This document shows, piece by piece, positions 34,557 to 45,060 of a stretch of 64,000 bases of DNA. The stretch comes from Ariolimax columbianus (Eukaryota > Mollusca > Gastropoda > Stylommatophora > Arionidae). The first letter of the stretch is position 1; each line of letters opens with the position of its first letter. Under the pieces are notes generated by a model, which searched no databases, was not told the DNA's origin, and saw only the letters and a list, made by a program, of their open reading frames with translations. A program made the translations under genes and the position numbers. The stretch spans positions 94,613,764 to 94,677,763 of the forward strand of contig JAVGWX010000005.1 in NCBI GenBank assembly GCA_036924085.1, in the 5' to 3' direction.

Positions 34557-34690
34557 TGCTTAGCTCTAGTGTTTGAGTATATTAAGATGGACTTGTACAT
34601 CGGTTAACCACGCTCCAAGAAACTGGTTGTATACAGACCCTGCAGAGTTTTCTAAACAAGTAAAAAGACGTTAAGTTAAGTTAAGTGTAG

Positions 34691-35394
34691 AATCGGTCAC
34701 ATCTTTTAACTCTCCTCGAGAATTTTTGTCTGGATACCGACACATTTGTTATAATATACGATGCTAATATAGCCGACAACACTGTCCGTGGTTGAAACAA
34801 GCGTATCCACGCCAAAAGACGATTGTCGCCTTAACAAACTGCCTATCAGCTGAGAAAACATGTATTATAATTACCTCCAACACTTCATCCTAGACTGCAG
34901 TCTGCTAGGTGAGAACTCGAAACGCATTCCTTTTTTTTGAGGAGGGTGGAAGAGAGAGGGAGAGAGAGACAGAGAGTGATGAGGGTGGGTGGGGGGGGGG
35001 GGCCGTTAGCATCTCTTATATTAGAATGTGACGCAATCAGTTGTGGGGCTACTGATATGGGTAGCAGGGCCGTATATATTCCGTGACTTGCGGGTGTTTT
35101 AGAGCGCGGGTTTGGAATAAACCTGCATTTGTATATAGGAGTAGGCGAGGCCAGAGAAGTGGGCGGTTGATTAAACGGAATATACTAGTTGCTGAACGTG
35201 CCTGTTGTAGCAGGTGACTTAATGTCGCGGCCGATATGACCTCGGGGTTCAGCCTGATGGCTAGAAATCAATTCTCTTATGAGCGGTAAATTGTTTCATG
35301 ATCACTTATTCACCGGGTGCTCCAGATTTTAGCTCAGCGGTTGCACTTTACAATGTCAATACAGGGAACGGCTCTCAAACCATGTCGATGGTAG
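34691..35394. other. unannotated sequence with GA-rich and poly-G tract
   Basis: A GA-rich run followed by GGGTGGG(G)n lies at 34940-35012. Otherwise nothing is recognised. Confidence 0.5.
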
Positions 35395-36205
35395 GATGTG
35401 GGCAAGGGTGAGGATACCAGGGTCGGATGAGGGTAGGGATGGGGATACCAGGGTCGGATGAGGGTAGGGTGAGGATACCAGAGTCGGATGAGGGTAGGGT
35501 TGGGGATATCAGGGTCGGATGAGGGTAGGGATGGGGATACCAGGGTCGGATGAGGGTAGGGTGAGGATACCAGGGTCGGATGAGGGTAGGGATGGGGATA
35601 CCAGGGTCGGATGAGGGTAGGGTGAGGATACCAGAGTCGGATGAGGGTAGGGATGGGGATACCAGGGTCGGATGAGGGTAGGGTGAGGATACCAGAGTCG
35701 GATGAGGGTAGGGATGGGGATACCAGGGTAGGATGAGGGTAGGGTTAGGATACCAGAGTCGGATGAGGGTAGGGATGGGGATATCAGGGTCGGATGAGGG
35801 TAGGGATGAGGATACCAGGGTCGGATGAGGGTAGGGATGACGATACCAGGGTCGGATGAGGGTAGGGATGAGGATACCAGAGTCGGATGAGGGTAGGGAT
35901 GGGGATACCAGGGTCGGATGAGGGTAGGGATGGGGATACCATGGTCGGATGAAGGTAGGGATGGGGATACCAGGGTCGGATGAGGGTAGGGATGGGGATA
36001 TCAGGGTCGGATGAGGGTAGGGATGGGGATATCAGAGTCGGATGAGGGTAGGGATGGGGATACCAGGGTCGGATGAGGGTAGGGATGGGGATACCAGGGT
36101 CGGATGAGGGTAGGGATGAGGATACCAGGGTCGGATGAGGGTAGGGATGACGATACCAGGGTGTGATGAGGGTAGGGATGGGGATACCAGGGTCGGATGA
36201 GAGCT
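35395..36205. repeat. 28/31-bp tandem array
   Basis: About 27 units containing GGTCGGATGAGGGTAGGGAT then GGGGATACCA. A 28-bp form has GGGTGAGGATACCAG. The two lengths alternate on the left. The minus-strand 204-287 codon frames are artefacts. Confidence 0.93.
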
Positions 36206-36225
36206 GGTATGAGGATACAATTCTT

Positions 36226-36632
36226 GATAAGGACAAGTTTGATGACCAAGTGTTGACAAGGACAAGTTTGATGACCAAGTGTTGACAAGGACAAGTTTGA
36301 TGACCAAGTGTTGACAAGGACAAGTTTGATGACCAAGTGTTGACAAGGACAAGTTTGATGACCAAGTGTTGACAAGGACAAGTTTGATGACCAAGTGTTG
36401 ACAAGGACAAGTTTGATGACCAAGTGTTGACAAGGACACGTTTGATGACAAAGTGTTGACAAGGACACGTTTGATGACCAAGTGTTGACAAGGACAAGTT
36501 TGATGACCAAGTGTTGACAAGAACAAGTTTGATGACCAAGTGTTGACAAGGACAAGTTTGATGGCCCAAGGGTTGAGAAGGACAAGTTTGATAACCCAAG
36601 GGTTGCAAAGGACAAGTTTGATGACGCAAAAG
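36226..36632. repeat. 29-bp tandem array
   Basis: About 14 near-identical units: GACAAGTTTGATGACCAAGT plus GTTGACAAG. It lies immediately beside the 28/31-bp array but is unrelated in sequence. Confidence 0.95.
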
Positions 36633-36734
36633 ACGGCGCGAGGACAAGTAATATCTCTCAAAAGCCGCATAATGTTAATGATAAGTTGACTTTGGAACCT
36701 CGTTTTGATCTATACCATCCTTCTTCACCCGCTA

Positions 36735-36840
36735 AGAACTCAGGTCCACATTCTCAAGTTCGCTTCGGGATGTAAGAAGAGCTGTCGTAACCTGTTACTA
36801 AAGAAACACGATCGAGTGGGCTACCAACCACAGCGGCAAC
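36735..36840 (+). repeat. CAA-tailed dispersed repeat, variant B, third copy
   Basis: TCCACATTCTCAAGTTCGCT, TCGGGATGTAAGAAGAGCTG and TCGTAACCTGTTACTAAAGA match 31730-31790 and 2210-2280. The position where CAA begins in other copies is where the 54-bp array begins here. Confidence 0.65.
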
Positions 36841-37365
36841 GATAACAACAATAACACCAACAACAGTAATAATAATAACAACATCAACAACAGTAATATC
36901 AACAATAACACCAACAACAGTAATAATAATAACAACATCAACAACAGTAATATCAACAATAACACCAACAACAGTAATAATAATAACAACATCAACAACA
37001 GTAATATCAACAATAACACCAACAACAGTAATAATAATAACAACATCAACAACAGTAATATCAACAATAACACCAACAACAGTAATAATAATAACAACAT
37101 CAACAACAGTAATATCAACAATAACACCAACAACAGTAATAATAATAACAACATCAACAACAGTAATATCAACAATAACACCAACAACAGTAATAATAAT
37201 AACAACATCAACAACAGTAATATCAACAATAACACCAACAACAGTAATAATAATAACAACATCAACAACAGTAATATCAACAATAACACCAACAACAGTA
37301 ATAATAATAACAACATCAACAACAGTAATATCAACAATAACATCAACAACAGCAACAACAACGCC
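36841..37365. repeat. 54-bp tandem array built from CAA/TAA triplets
   Basis: Nine or more almost identical 54-bp units containing AACAACAGTAATATCAACAA and CACCAACAACAGTAATAATA. The whole unit is a degenerate (AAC)n. The minus-strand frame is nearly pure Leu/Ile/Met and is an artefact. Confidence 0.95.
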
Positions 37366-37850
37366 GTTTTACATTGAAGCGGCAGATGTAATCTCTGCAC
37401 ATGCTCAGAATGTCTTCTAATATCTACATCAAAAGGTGGATAAAACAGAAGGAAAAAAAACTCAAAGATTTCCAAATCTTAAGCCGAGCAACACATGTTG
37501 CGTGCAAGTACAATTTGATCTGCTTTTCGCAAGAATAGAACAATATTAAGTTTAAGAATTTGCACCCAAATAACCCACAAAGAAAGGCAGTGGCTTAGAA
37601 TCTTAACACATTTGATCCATTCTTAAATATCGTTTGTGAGATGTATCGTTTAAAAGATGGCAGATTTATGTCGATGCTTTGAGGGATACATACCCAGGCG
37701 AATTTCAGTTGAAACGGATGGAAACGATATTTAATACGGAAAGGGGAGGCATGTGCACTGGGGTTCTGTGGGCGGAACTAGAAGTCGCCTCAGAATAGGG
37801 ATTGTTGGAAATAATTCATGTCATACTTAGGTTCTACGGGAAGCCAGAGG
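37366..37850. other. unannotated sequence
   Basis: Nothing recognised. Confidence 0.4.
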
Positions 37851-38245
37851 GACGATGAGGCTAACGTCTGTTCAGGTAAAGTATACTGAGGAGAGAATGT
37901 TAGCCAGGGTCAGGAGAAATATACTGGTCAAGACTCTCAACTGGACCTCCTCGGTGGTCGTCCTGGAAACGGGCTATTGTCGAGGACAACAGTATGGCTA
38001 ACGAGGTGAGGTTCGGCGTGATCTCCGTAGTAGGGAGCGACACGCTGATGAAGCCAGGCATAGCACAACCGCATAGAGGACCCCGGTCCACCTTCATCAG
38101 CACGCTCGGGATGTGAGGAAAGCTCCTGCAACCCGTCACTTAACGCCCTTTTCAGGGCACACATAAGAGTAATCCTACTCATTGTGGGCATTCGAAACAA
38201 CAACAACAACAACAGCAACAACAACAACAACAGCAACAACAACAG
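37851..38245 (+). repeat. CAA-tailed dispersed repeat, copy 6 (long form)
   Basis: GTCAGGAGAAATATACTGGT, GGCTAACGAGGTGAGGTTCG, GGCATAGCACAACCGCATAG, ACCTTCATCAGCACGCTCGG, CACTTAACGCCCTTTTCAGG and CTACTCATTGTGGGCATTC, then (AAC)n at 38193-38245. It aligns along its full length with 31240-31675. Confidence 0.8.
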
Positions 38246-38317
38246 TGGGAAGCCAGAAGGATGGACGATTGTTTTCATACTCTTCCTTTGCATTCATGCC
38301 GCGCCTAAGATTATCTG

Positions 38318-38585
38318 ACGTTGTTCAGACGTTGTGCAGACGTTGTTCAGACGTTGTTCAGACATTGTTCGGACGTTGTTCGGACGTTGTTTAGACGTTA
38401 TTCAGACATTGTTCGGACGTTGTTCAGACATTGTTCGGACGTTGTTCAGACGTTGTTCAGACGTTGTTCAGACATTGTTCGGACGTTGTTCGGACGTTGT
38501 TTAGACGTTATTCAGACATTGTTCGGACGTTGTTCGGACGCTGTTCAGACGTTGTTCAGACGTTGTTCAGACGTTGTTTAGTATT
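38318..38585. repeat. 11-bp tandem array
   Basis: About 24 copies of GACGTTGTTCA with GACATTGTTCG, GACGTTGTTTA and GACGTTATTCA variants. A block of eight units is repeated in the same order (38353-38420 and 38465-38530). Confidence 0.92.
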
Positions 38586-38589
38586 GTTT

Positions 38590-39398
38590 AAACATAACGC
38601 CTCAAGGCTCAGTTACTTAATTTATCTGTTACGAACTTTTTTTTGCGTGTGCACATTATTTCTTTAAACCTGCTTACAAGGGACTCAGTTCTTTTCTTAA
38701 TTTAAGATACGCAGTGCATACCTACGTTATATTGGTACTTTCCATCTTTCAATATATCGCTGTTCTGCTATATATTTGATTGACTTTCCGATAGAAAAAA
38801 ACCAGACTTATGTCTTGCCAAGCATATCAACTCATCTCAGTGTGGTCGTAGACGGACGTCCAAACTACTCTTTGAATAATTATATACTTCTTTATACATA
38901 AATGGAAACTTTAAAGTGGGATAGAACTGAGAAAAACCCAGCCTTTGAATTGTAAGTTGTTAATGTTGTTGCTAAGGATATCAAGAGTGCCCCGTACGCG
39001 CCACCACTGTGCAGACGAACAGCATGGCGTCACAATTGCAGTTAAAAGATGGTTGTCATACTATTGACATGCACCAAAGATGATCCGTTTTCTGTTTTTG
39101 TGTGTTTTGATCAGCGAAAGGATGAAACCTATAAAAATGTCAGTTCTGTGATGCATGACTTTAACTCACAGCCAATCAACGATTTTCTTTTTCAAGACGG
39201 GTAAGAGTAACAATAGACTCTGGGGTCACTACTCGGGGTACCTTAAGCTGTCGTGAATAGTCTGTAACAGAACTCATGCCGTTTTTAAATTTTCTACACA
39301 CGCATACACTTGCTGAGGTCAAAGGCCTGCACTACTGTACTGGGATTTCATTCTTTGATGTAATTATAATATATATATATATATATATTTATATGTCT

Positions 39399-39429
<31 letters not shown>

Positions 39430-40654
39430 CGTGTGTGCGTGTGTGTACTAAATACTATCTGTAAAACGGAGCTTCGCATAGAAAATAACATAATTTTCAA
39501 ATATGATGGTGTTAGCGGAATTCTTAATTGAAAACATGTTCTCCTTTGCATGTTCCTTCAAGATCGTGTCCACCATTACGCAAATTTCCTGTCTCCTTTA
39601 ATCCACCAACTTCTCATTGCCACCATATTGTGCCCTGCTGATTAGTGTTGACGATCATGGATCTCCTCCTCCACATAACACGTGTCACGTTTATCAATTC
39701 TGCCGCTGTTCATCTGCCACGCCATTATTTTGAGTTGTTCAAAATCTTCTCCGTTTGCTTCTTTGTCCCTCTTCACTTCCATTCTACCTTTTGTTAGCCT
39801 GTTAAAACCAATCTCTTTTAATGAGATAACCGATACATGATGACTGCTTTGTCCTGATTTTTGCCATAAACTATCTTTATGTTTGTGCTTATTGAAGAAT
39901 AGCGTTTCTAGTCATCTGTGCTGTCTATGGAATTATCAACGTACGGCTTATCTCTGCCACAACCTCAACCCCTTATTTATCACGGTGAAATGTTTTCATT
40001 ATAAGAATTACTCTAATATCCCCGATTAAATAATACATTTGGTTATTATTGTAAAATAACATAATTATTGTAATACTTACAGTTTTGATTGTGTTCAGAT
40101 CCGCGACCCAGCGGGTCGTATCTTTATGGGAATTGCACCCATTTAAGATGTGCTGCTGAAGTTGAATGCTTTGGCACATAAGGAGCAAAACACCTCAATG
40201 AAAACAACCTTGAGAATGAAAGTCAATGAAACAAATAACTAAATATAAAAAAAGATAATTGTAATATAAATGTAAAAACGGTTTAATGCACGCCCTGTAC
40301 AAGAGTTTGTGACCAGTTGATAGCGTGCGTTTAACTTGAAAGTACTGAGAGGCATGTGCTACATTCTAGTGTCCATTATGTGTTTCATAAATGGATTCTT
40401 TACAACATGGTTTGTTGACCTGAATGTCAAGGAATCTAGTCATGCTATGATATGGTATACATAATTGTCCCCGCTGTACAATGGGCAAACCCATTAGGAA
40501 CTCTGTAAATGGTAAATGGTTAATGGGTTGACGATCATTGTTGTGCGTCAGTTTGAGAAATGTCAGGAACAAAACCAGGATTTTACACCATGTTCATTGG
40601 CCGCACTAAAGCATAGTGAATGCAAAACCGAGTAACTGAGAGATACGATTTGTG
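38590..40654. other. long stretch without a supported gene
   Basis: AT-rich. It contains an (AT)n-(GT)n microsatellite at 39366-39450. No protein family is recognised. Minus-strand frames at 39973-40188 and 40366-40572 are short and without motifs. Confidence 0.45.
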
Positions 40655-40905
40655 AACTTTTTTATTTGCGGATGACTGCACTAAACAGTAAGGTCAGATC
40701 AGAATACGCACGATGGCACATGTCCTCTGCAGTTTGTGACAACTTCTGCTTCAACATCGCGCAAAGAAAATTGAGATCGTGTACCAACTAGCCACACCCC
40801 CAATGTATACATAATAAACAGTTAGAACGCGGGGAGAGAAATGAGAAGTGGTGGAAATATTAGTCTACACCGGAAACACGTTGTCGAAATGTCAACGTTG
40901 TCGAA
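40655..40905 (+). pseudogene. reverse transcriptase palm fragment (FADD region)
   Basis: The plus strand reads FADDCTKQ near 40663, then AVCDNFCFNIAQRK, KIEIVYQLATPPMYT and VVEILVYTGNTLSKC in three frames. This order (catalytic FADD, the helix after it, the KTEV..QPAP-like strand, the F.YLG.TLS segment) is typical of non-LTR RTs. Two adjoining stops and two frameshifts are present. Confidence 0.65.
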
Positions 40906-40929
40906 CTGACTCTCAAAATGGAAGAAAGA

Positions 40930-41765
40930 CATTGAAGTGAGTAGTAGACCTGACCCAATTCACCAGCTCCACAGACATCAACAAAGCAACATATTTTGCC
41001 TGAGAACAGACCACTGCAAACTATTGGGTCATCTACATCGGCTCAAGATATCACACACATGTGACTGTCCATATGGAGCAGAAGTCCAGACCCCTGAGCA
41101 CATCCTACAAGACAGCCCACGTGAAGCCGGTCCAGACCCCTGAACACATCCTACAGGACTGCCCATATGGAGCCTGAGTCAGACCCCTGAACACATCCTA
41201 CAGGACAGCCCATATGGAGCAGGAGCCCAGACCCCTGAACACATCCTATAGCGCTGCCCATGTGAAGCCGGTCCAGACCCCTGAACACATCCTACAGGAC
41301 TGCCCATGTGAAGCCGGTCCAGACCCCTGAACACATCCTACAGGACTGCCCATGTGAAGCCGGTCCAGACTCCTGAACACATCCTACAGCGCTGCCCATG
41401 TGAAGCCGGTCCAGACCCCTGAACACATCCTACAGGACTGCCCATATGGAGCCTGAGTCAGACCCCTGAACACATCCTACAGCGCTGCCCATTTGAAGCC
41501 GGTCCAGACCCCTGAACACATCCTACAGGACTGCCCATATGGAGCCTGAGTCAGACCCCTGAACACATCCTACAGGACAGCCCATATGGAGCAGGAGCCC
41601 AGACCCCTGAACACATCCTACAGCGCTGCCCATGTGAAGCCGGTCCAGACCCCTGAACACATCCTACAGGACTGCCCATGTAGAGCAGGAGTCCAGACCT
41701 GTCCTGACGACGGGACTACAGATCTAGCATGGCCAAGAAGCTTGAACACAGAAGAAGAAGAAGAC
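40930..41765 (+). pseudogene. RNase H-type retrotransposon C-terminus with internal array
   Basis: The plus strand reads HRHQQSNIFCLRTDHCKLLG, HLHRLKISHTCDCPYGAEVQ, TPEHILQD. This corresponds to the FRLRTGHNRL ... CPCG ... EHLLQNCP region of the elements at 29-34 kb. The motif is then repeated many times (41085-41700). It resumes as DCPCRAGVQTCPDDGTTDL and closes with an (AAG)n tail at 41752-41764. The preceding RT fragment looks like another family, so this locus is a mosaic. Confidence 0.75.
41085..41700. repeat. 46-49-bp array expanded from C-terminal cysteine/histidine motif codons
   Basis: About 13 units containing CAGACCCCTGAACACATCCT then ACAGGACTGCCCAT. Subtypes end ATGGAGCCTGAGT, GTGAAGCCGGTC or ATGGAGCAGGAGC, in a partly regular order. 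The first unit is continuous with the element's own CPYGAEVQTPEHILQ codons. Confidence 0.9.
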
Positions 41766-42237
41766 TGTTCTTAATGCTCTGCTTTTGCTTGGAGCAACAC
41801 AAGACCCAGACCTTCGGATGATCTGTCCAAACCTTCCGTAAACACGCGATAGGAATGACATGTTTAGGGCTGGACGACAAAGTAATCCAGCAGACTGAAC
41901 ATTGAAAACATGATGTCTGACGTGGTTCTCAGAACACGGCAAATAAAGTAAGTATTACCATTGTTGTTGTGATTCGTTAAGTGTTCTTATTTCTATTGTT
42001 CTTTGCCGCTGACGAAGATTTGTGAATGTAACGTAGGTTTGATTCTGTTTGTCCATGTGCGATATATGAACCATGTCAACTATTAATTACCTTTCAAGCT
42101 ACCTGTGGAGCACAGGTCGTCAACAAATACACGCCGGGTCATAAAATGTTGACTTGCCATTTCTGTTAAGTTGTATCTTACAGTTTTTACACAGTTGAGT
42201 AGGCAGATCCATAAACAACCCACCTAAGTCGTCGCGT
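41766..42237. other. unannotated sequence
   Basis: Nothing recognised. Confidence 0.4.
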
Positions 42238-43107
42238 GTGAGATACTTTCAGGTTACAATATTACTATTCGTTGTCATGGTTCAGCTACCATATAGAGAC
42301 ATACATAATCAAACCTATTCACAGCCACAAAACATTCGTCAGCGACAAAAGACAAAAGGAATAGAAACACTTAAGAAATCACAACAGATAGAAACACTTA
42401 AGGAATCACAACAGATAGAAACACTTAAGGAATCACAACAGATAGAAACACTTAAGGAATCACAACAGATAGAAACACTTAAGGAATCCCAACAGATAGA
42501 AACACTTAAGGAATCACACCAGATAGAAACACTTAAGGAATCACAACAGATAGAAACACTTAAGGAATCACAACAGATAGAAACACTTAAGGAATCACAA
42601 CAGATAGAAACACTTAAGGAATCACAACAGATAGAAACACTTAAGGAATCACACCAGATAGAAACACTTAAGGAATCACAACAGATAGAAACACTTAAGG
42701 AATCACAACAGATAGAAACACTTAAGGAATCACAACAGATAGAAACACTTAAGGAATCACAACAGATAGAAACACTTAAGGAATCACAACAGATAGAAAC
42801 ACTTACTGTATTTTCCGAGTCCAACTTGTCAGAGACTAAGATCAACCAGGTGATTGCCTTGCCATTCCCTCAACAAATAATCCATATTGCATGTTTCCGG
42901 ATGGTTTGGGCAGATCATCGAGTGAACTGGGTCGTCTGTTGCTCCAGACAACACCAGTTAGCATGCACGGCACACATCATTAGAACCTGGCATAGTCATT
43001 TGCTAGATAGAGCGTACCTATATAGCCTCCAAGCAGTTTTGTGTCAGAGAAATCTGTTTGGAAACATGAATGTACTAGGTATCCGATTGTTTTCTAAGTT
43101 ATATTAA
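42238..43107 (+). CDS. doubtful ORF containing a 27-bp (9-codon) repeat
   Basis: A 289-codon plus-strand frame. It opens with a hydrophobic, signal-peptide-like stretch (YFQVTILLFVVMVQLPY). At about residues 40-190 it has some 17 copies of a nine-residue KESQQIETL repeat, then a non-repetitive 100-residue tail rich in Cys, His and aromatics. The repeat would form a polar helix. The repeat unit is a multiple of three, so length alone proves nothing, and the minus strand is also open. No family recognised, no splice or promoter evidence. More likely an array with chance open flanks. Confidence 0.2.
   Translation: MRYFQVTILLFVVMVQLPYRDIHNQTYSQPQNIRQRQKTKGIETLKKSQQIETLKESQQIETLKESQQIETLKESQQIETLKESQQIETLKESHQIETLKESQQIETLKESQQIETLKESQQIETLKESQQIETLKESHQIETLKESQQIETLKESQQIETLKESQQIETLKESQQIETLKESQQIETLTVFSESNLSETKINQVIALPFPQQIIHIACFRMVWADHRVNWVVCCSRQHQLACTAHIIRTWHSHLLDRAYLYSLQAVLCQRNLFGNMNVLGIRLFSKLY
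42352..42806. repeat. 27-bp tandem array
   Basis: About 17 nearly identical units, GATAGAAACACTTAAGGAAT plus CACAACA. CACACCA variants sit five units apart, suggesting a multi-unit duplication. Confidence 0.95.
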
Positions 43108-43314
43108 CGAGTTCTCTAGCAGTTTGCTTTGTTTTACCTATCAGCACGTCAGGTTAGTATTTGCAGCTAAGTGGACTGGAGCGTGTTGAGAATTTTACCA
43201 CACATCATTTGCTATTTTTATGATACAAGATAGAAAGTTAAGCTAATACAACAACGAAAGGTTAAATGGACAGTAACAGTATACCACAGTGAGTAGGGAA
43301 AGACAAGTTGCTAA
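42807..43314. other. sequence between two arrays
   Basis: Holds the non-repetitive tail of the doubtful ORF; otherwise nothing recognised. Confidence 0.4.
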
Positions 43315-44285
43315 GGTTGATACGGTGGAAGTTGATACGGTTGAAGTTGATGTGGTTGAAGTTGATATTATTGAGGTTGATAGGGTTGAAGTTGATAGGG
43401 TTGAAGTTGATAGGGTTGAAGTTGATGTGTTTGAAGTTGATGTGGTTGAAGTTAATGTGATTGAAGTTATTATGGTTATGGTTGAGGTTTTTATGGTTGA
43501 GGTTATTATGGTTAAGGTTGTTATGGTTGAGGTTGTTATGGTTAAGGTTGTTATGGTTAAGGTTGTTATGGTTGAGGTTGTTATGGTTGAGGTTGTTATG
43601 GTTAAGGTTGTTATGGTTAAGGTTGTTATGGTTAAGGCTGTTATGGTTGAGGTTAAAATAGTTGATGATGTTATGGTTGAGGTTGTTATGGTTAAGGTTG
43701 TTATGGTTGAGGTTGTTATGGTTAAGGTTGTTATGGTTGAGGTTGTTATGGTTAAGGTTGTTACGGTTGAGGTTGTTATGGTTGAGCTTAAAGTAGTTGA
43801 TGTTGTTATGGTTGAGGTTGTTATGGTTAAGGTTGTTACGGTTGAGGTTGTTATGGTTGAGCTTAAAGTAGTTGATGTTGTTATGGTTGAGGTTGTTATG
43901 GTTGAGGTTGTTATGGTTGAGGTTGTTATGGTTGAGGTTGTTATGGTTAAGGTTGTTATGGTTGAGGTTAAAGTAGTTGATGTTGTTTTGGTTGAGGTTG
44001 TTATGGTTGAGGTTGTTATGGTTGAGGTTGTTATGGTTGAGGTTGTTATGGTTAAGGTTGTTATGGTTGAGGTTAAAGTAGTTGATGTTGTTTTGGTTGA
44101 GGTTGTTATGGTTGAGGTTGTTATGGTTGAGGTTGTTATGGTTAAGGTTGTTATGGTTGAGGTTAAAGTAGTTGATGTTGTTTTGGTTGAGGTTGTTATG
44201 GTTGAGGTTGTTATGGTTGAGGTTGTTATGGTTGAGGTTGATGTGGTTGAGGTTGATGTAATTGAAACTGATATTGTCGAGATTG
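43315..44285. repeat. 15-bp tandem array, about 64 copies, open on both strands
   Basis: Units GTTGAGGTTGTTATG / GTTAAGGTTGTTATG, with periodic AAAGTAGTTGATGTTGTT interruptions that define larger blocks of about 120 bp on the right. Frames of over 350 codons exist on both strands. The translations are low-complexity (MVEVV, NLNHN, TSTIT) and mirror the array. Confidence 0.95.
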
Positions 44286-44639
44286 ATATGATTTCGAATA
44301 AAATAATCAGTAACACAATAACATTTAAGACATACCACGTGTACGGCTGATCACCGAAGTCGACATCACATCAAGGAAACAATATCAGTTAACCAGGCTC
44401 ACGCCTTATCACTTTCTAGCAATACGCCAAGATGGGCGTCAGACAATATTATACCTTTTGATCGCTTTCTTATGAATTCTGGCTGTAGTGTAATGCTTGG
44501 TTTGTCAGTGAGCCTACTTTTGGAAGTTTTATAATATGAATCCCCAGCACGCCAACCTCGCTGCTGAAACACAGCCTGTGTCCGAGCGGACGTGAGTCAG
44601 AATCTCGATCTGTATGTTCCATGGGACACCGCCCAGATG
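44286..44639. other. spacer
   Basis: No recognised feature. Confidence 0.4.
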
Positions 44640-45060
44640 GGATCGTGGTTTTAACGTTCCAACTGAAAATGATCAGTCGGGGTCTTGGTCAGTAGGTTTT
44701 ACCTGACCCTGACTAGACAGGGTCGTGATCCGTATGTTTCACGTAGCACTAACCAGATGGGGGTCTTGGTTAGTATGTTTCACCTGACTGACTAGACAGG
44801 GTCGTGATCCGTATGTTTCACGTAGCACTAACCAGATGGGGGTCTTGGTTAGTATGTTTCACCTGACTCTGACTAGACAGGGTCGTGATCCGTATGTTTC
44901 ACGAAGCACTAACGAGATGGGGGTCTTTCTTAGTATGTTTCACCTGACTCTGACTAGACAGGATCTTGATCAGTATGTTTCACGTAGCTTTAACAGGTTT
45001 GGGTCTTGGTCAGTATGGTTTACCTGACCCCGAATAGCTGAGAGCGAGATCAGTATGTTC
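44640..45060. repeat. 78-81-bp tandem array derived from the CAA-tailed repeat family
   Basis: Four to five units starting at GACTAGACAGGGTCGTGATC (44711, 44790, 44871, 44952) and holding GGGGGTCTTGGTTAGTATGT. The GGTCTTGGTCAGTATG...ACCTGACCCTGAC core is the reverse complement of the GTCAGGGTAAAAATATACTG segment at 31.37 kb, and matches 23600-23635. Confidence 0.8.

Larger units (their letters stand above)
32016..34690 (+). mobile_element. short (GTTAA)n-tailed retroposon, split by a retrotransposon
   Basis: Left half 32016-32071: AAGAGCAGAATAGATGGCGC ... GCTCTAGTGTTT. Right half 34557-34690: GCTCTAGTGTTTGAGTATAT ... TCCAAGAAACTGGTTG ... GTTAAGTTAAGTTAAG. Joined, they equal the copy at 15026-15192. 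The 18-bp sequence TGCTTTGCTCTAGTGTTT at 32054-32071 is repeated with one mismatch at 34557-34574, so it is the target-site duplication of the element inserted between. Confidence 0.8.

Noticed and set aside
32424..34607. Several plus-strand ORFs of 60-169 codons
   Set aside because: All are antisense shadows of the 835-codon RT-RNase H frame.
35784..37475. Minus-strand ORFs of 204-287 codons and the Leu-rich 225-codon ORF
   Set aside because: They read the 28/31-, 29- and 54-bp arrays; low complexity and no start-proximal unique sequence of interest.
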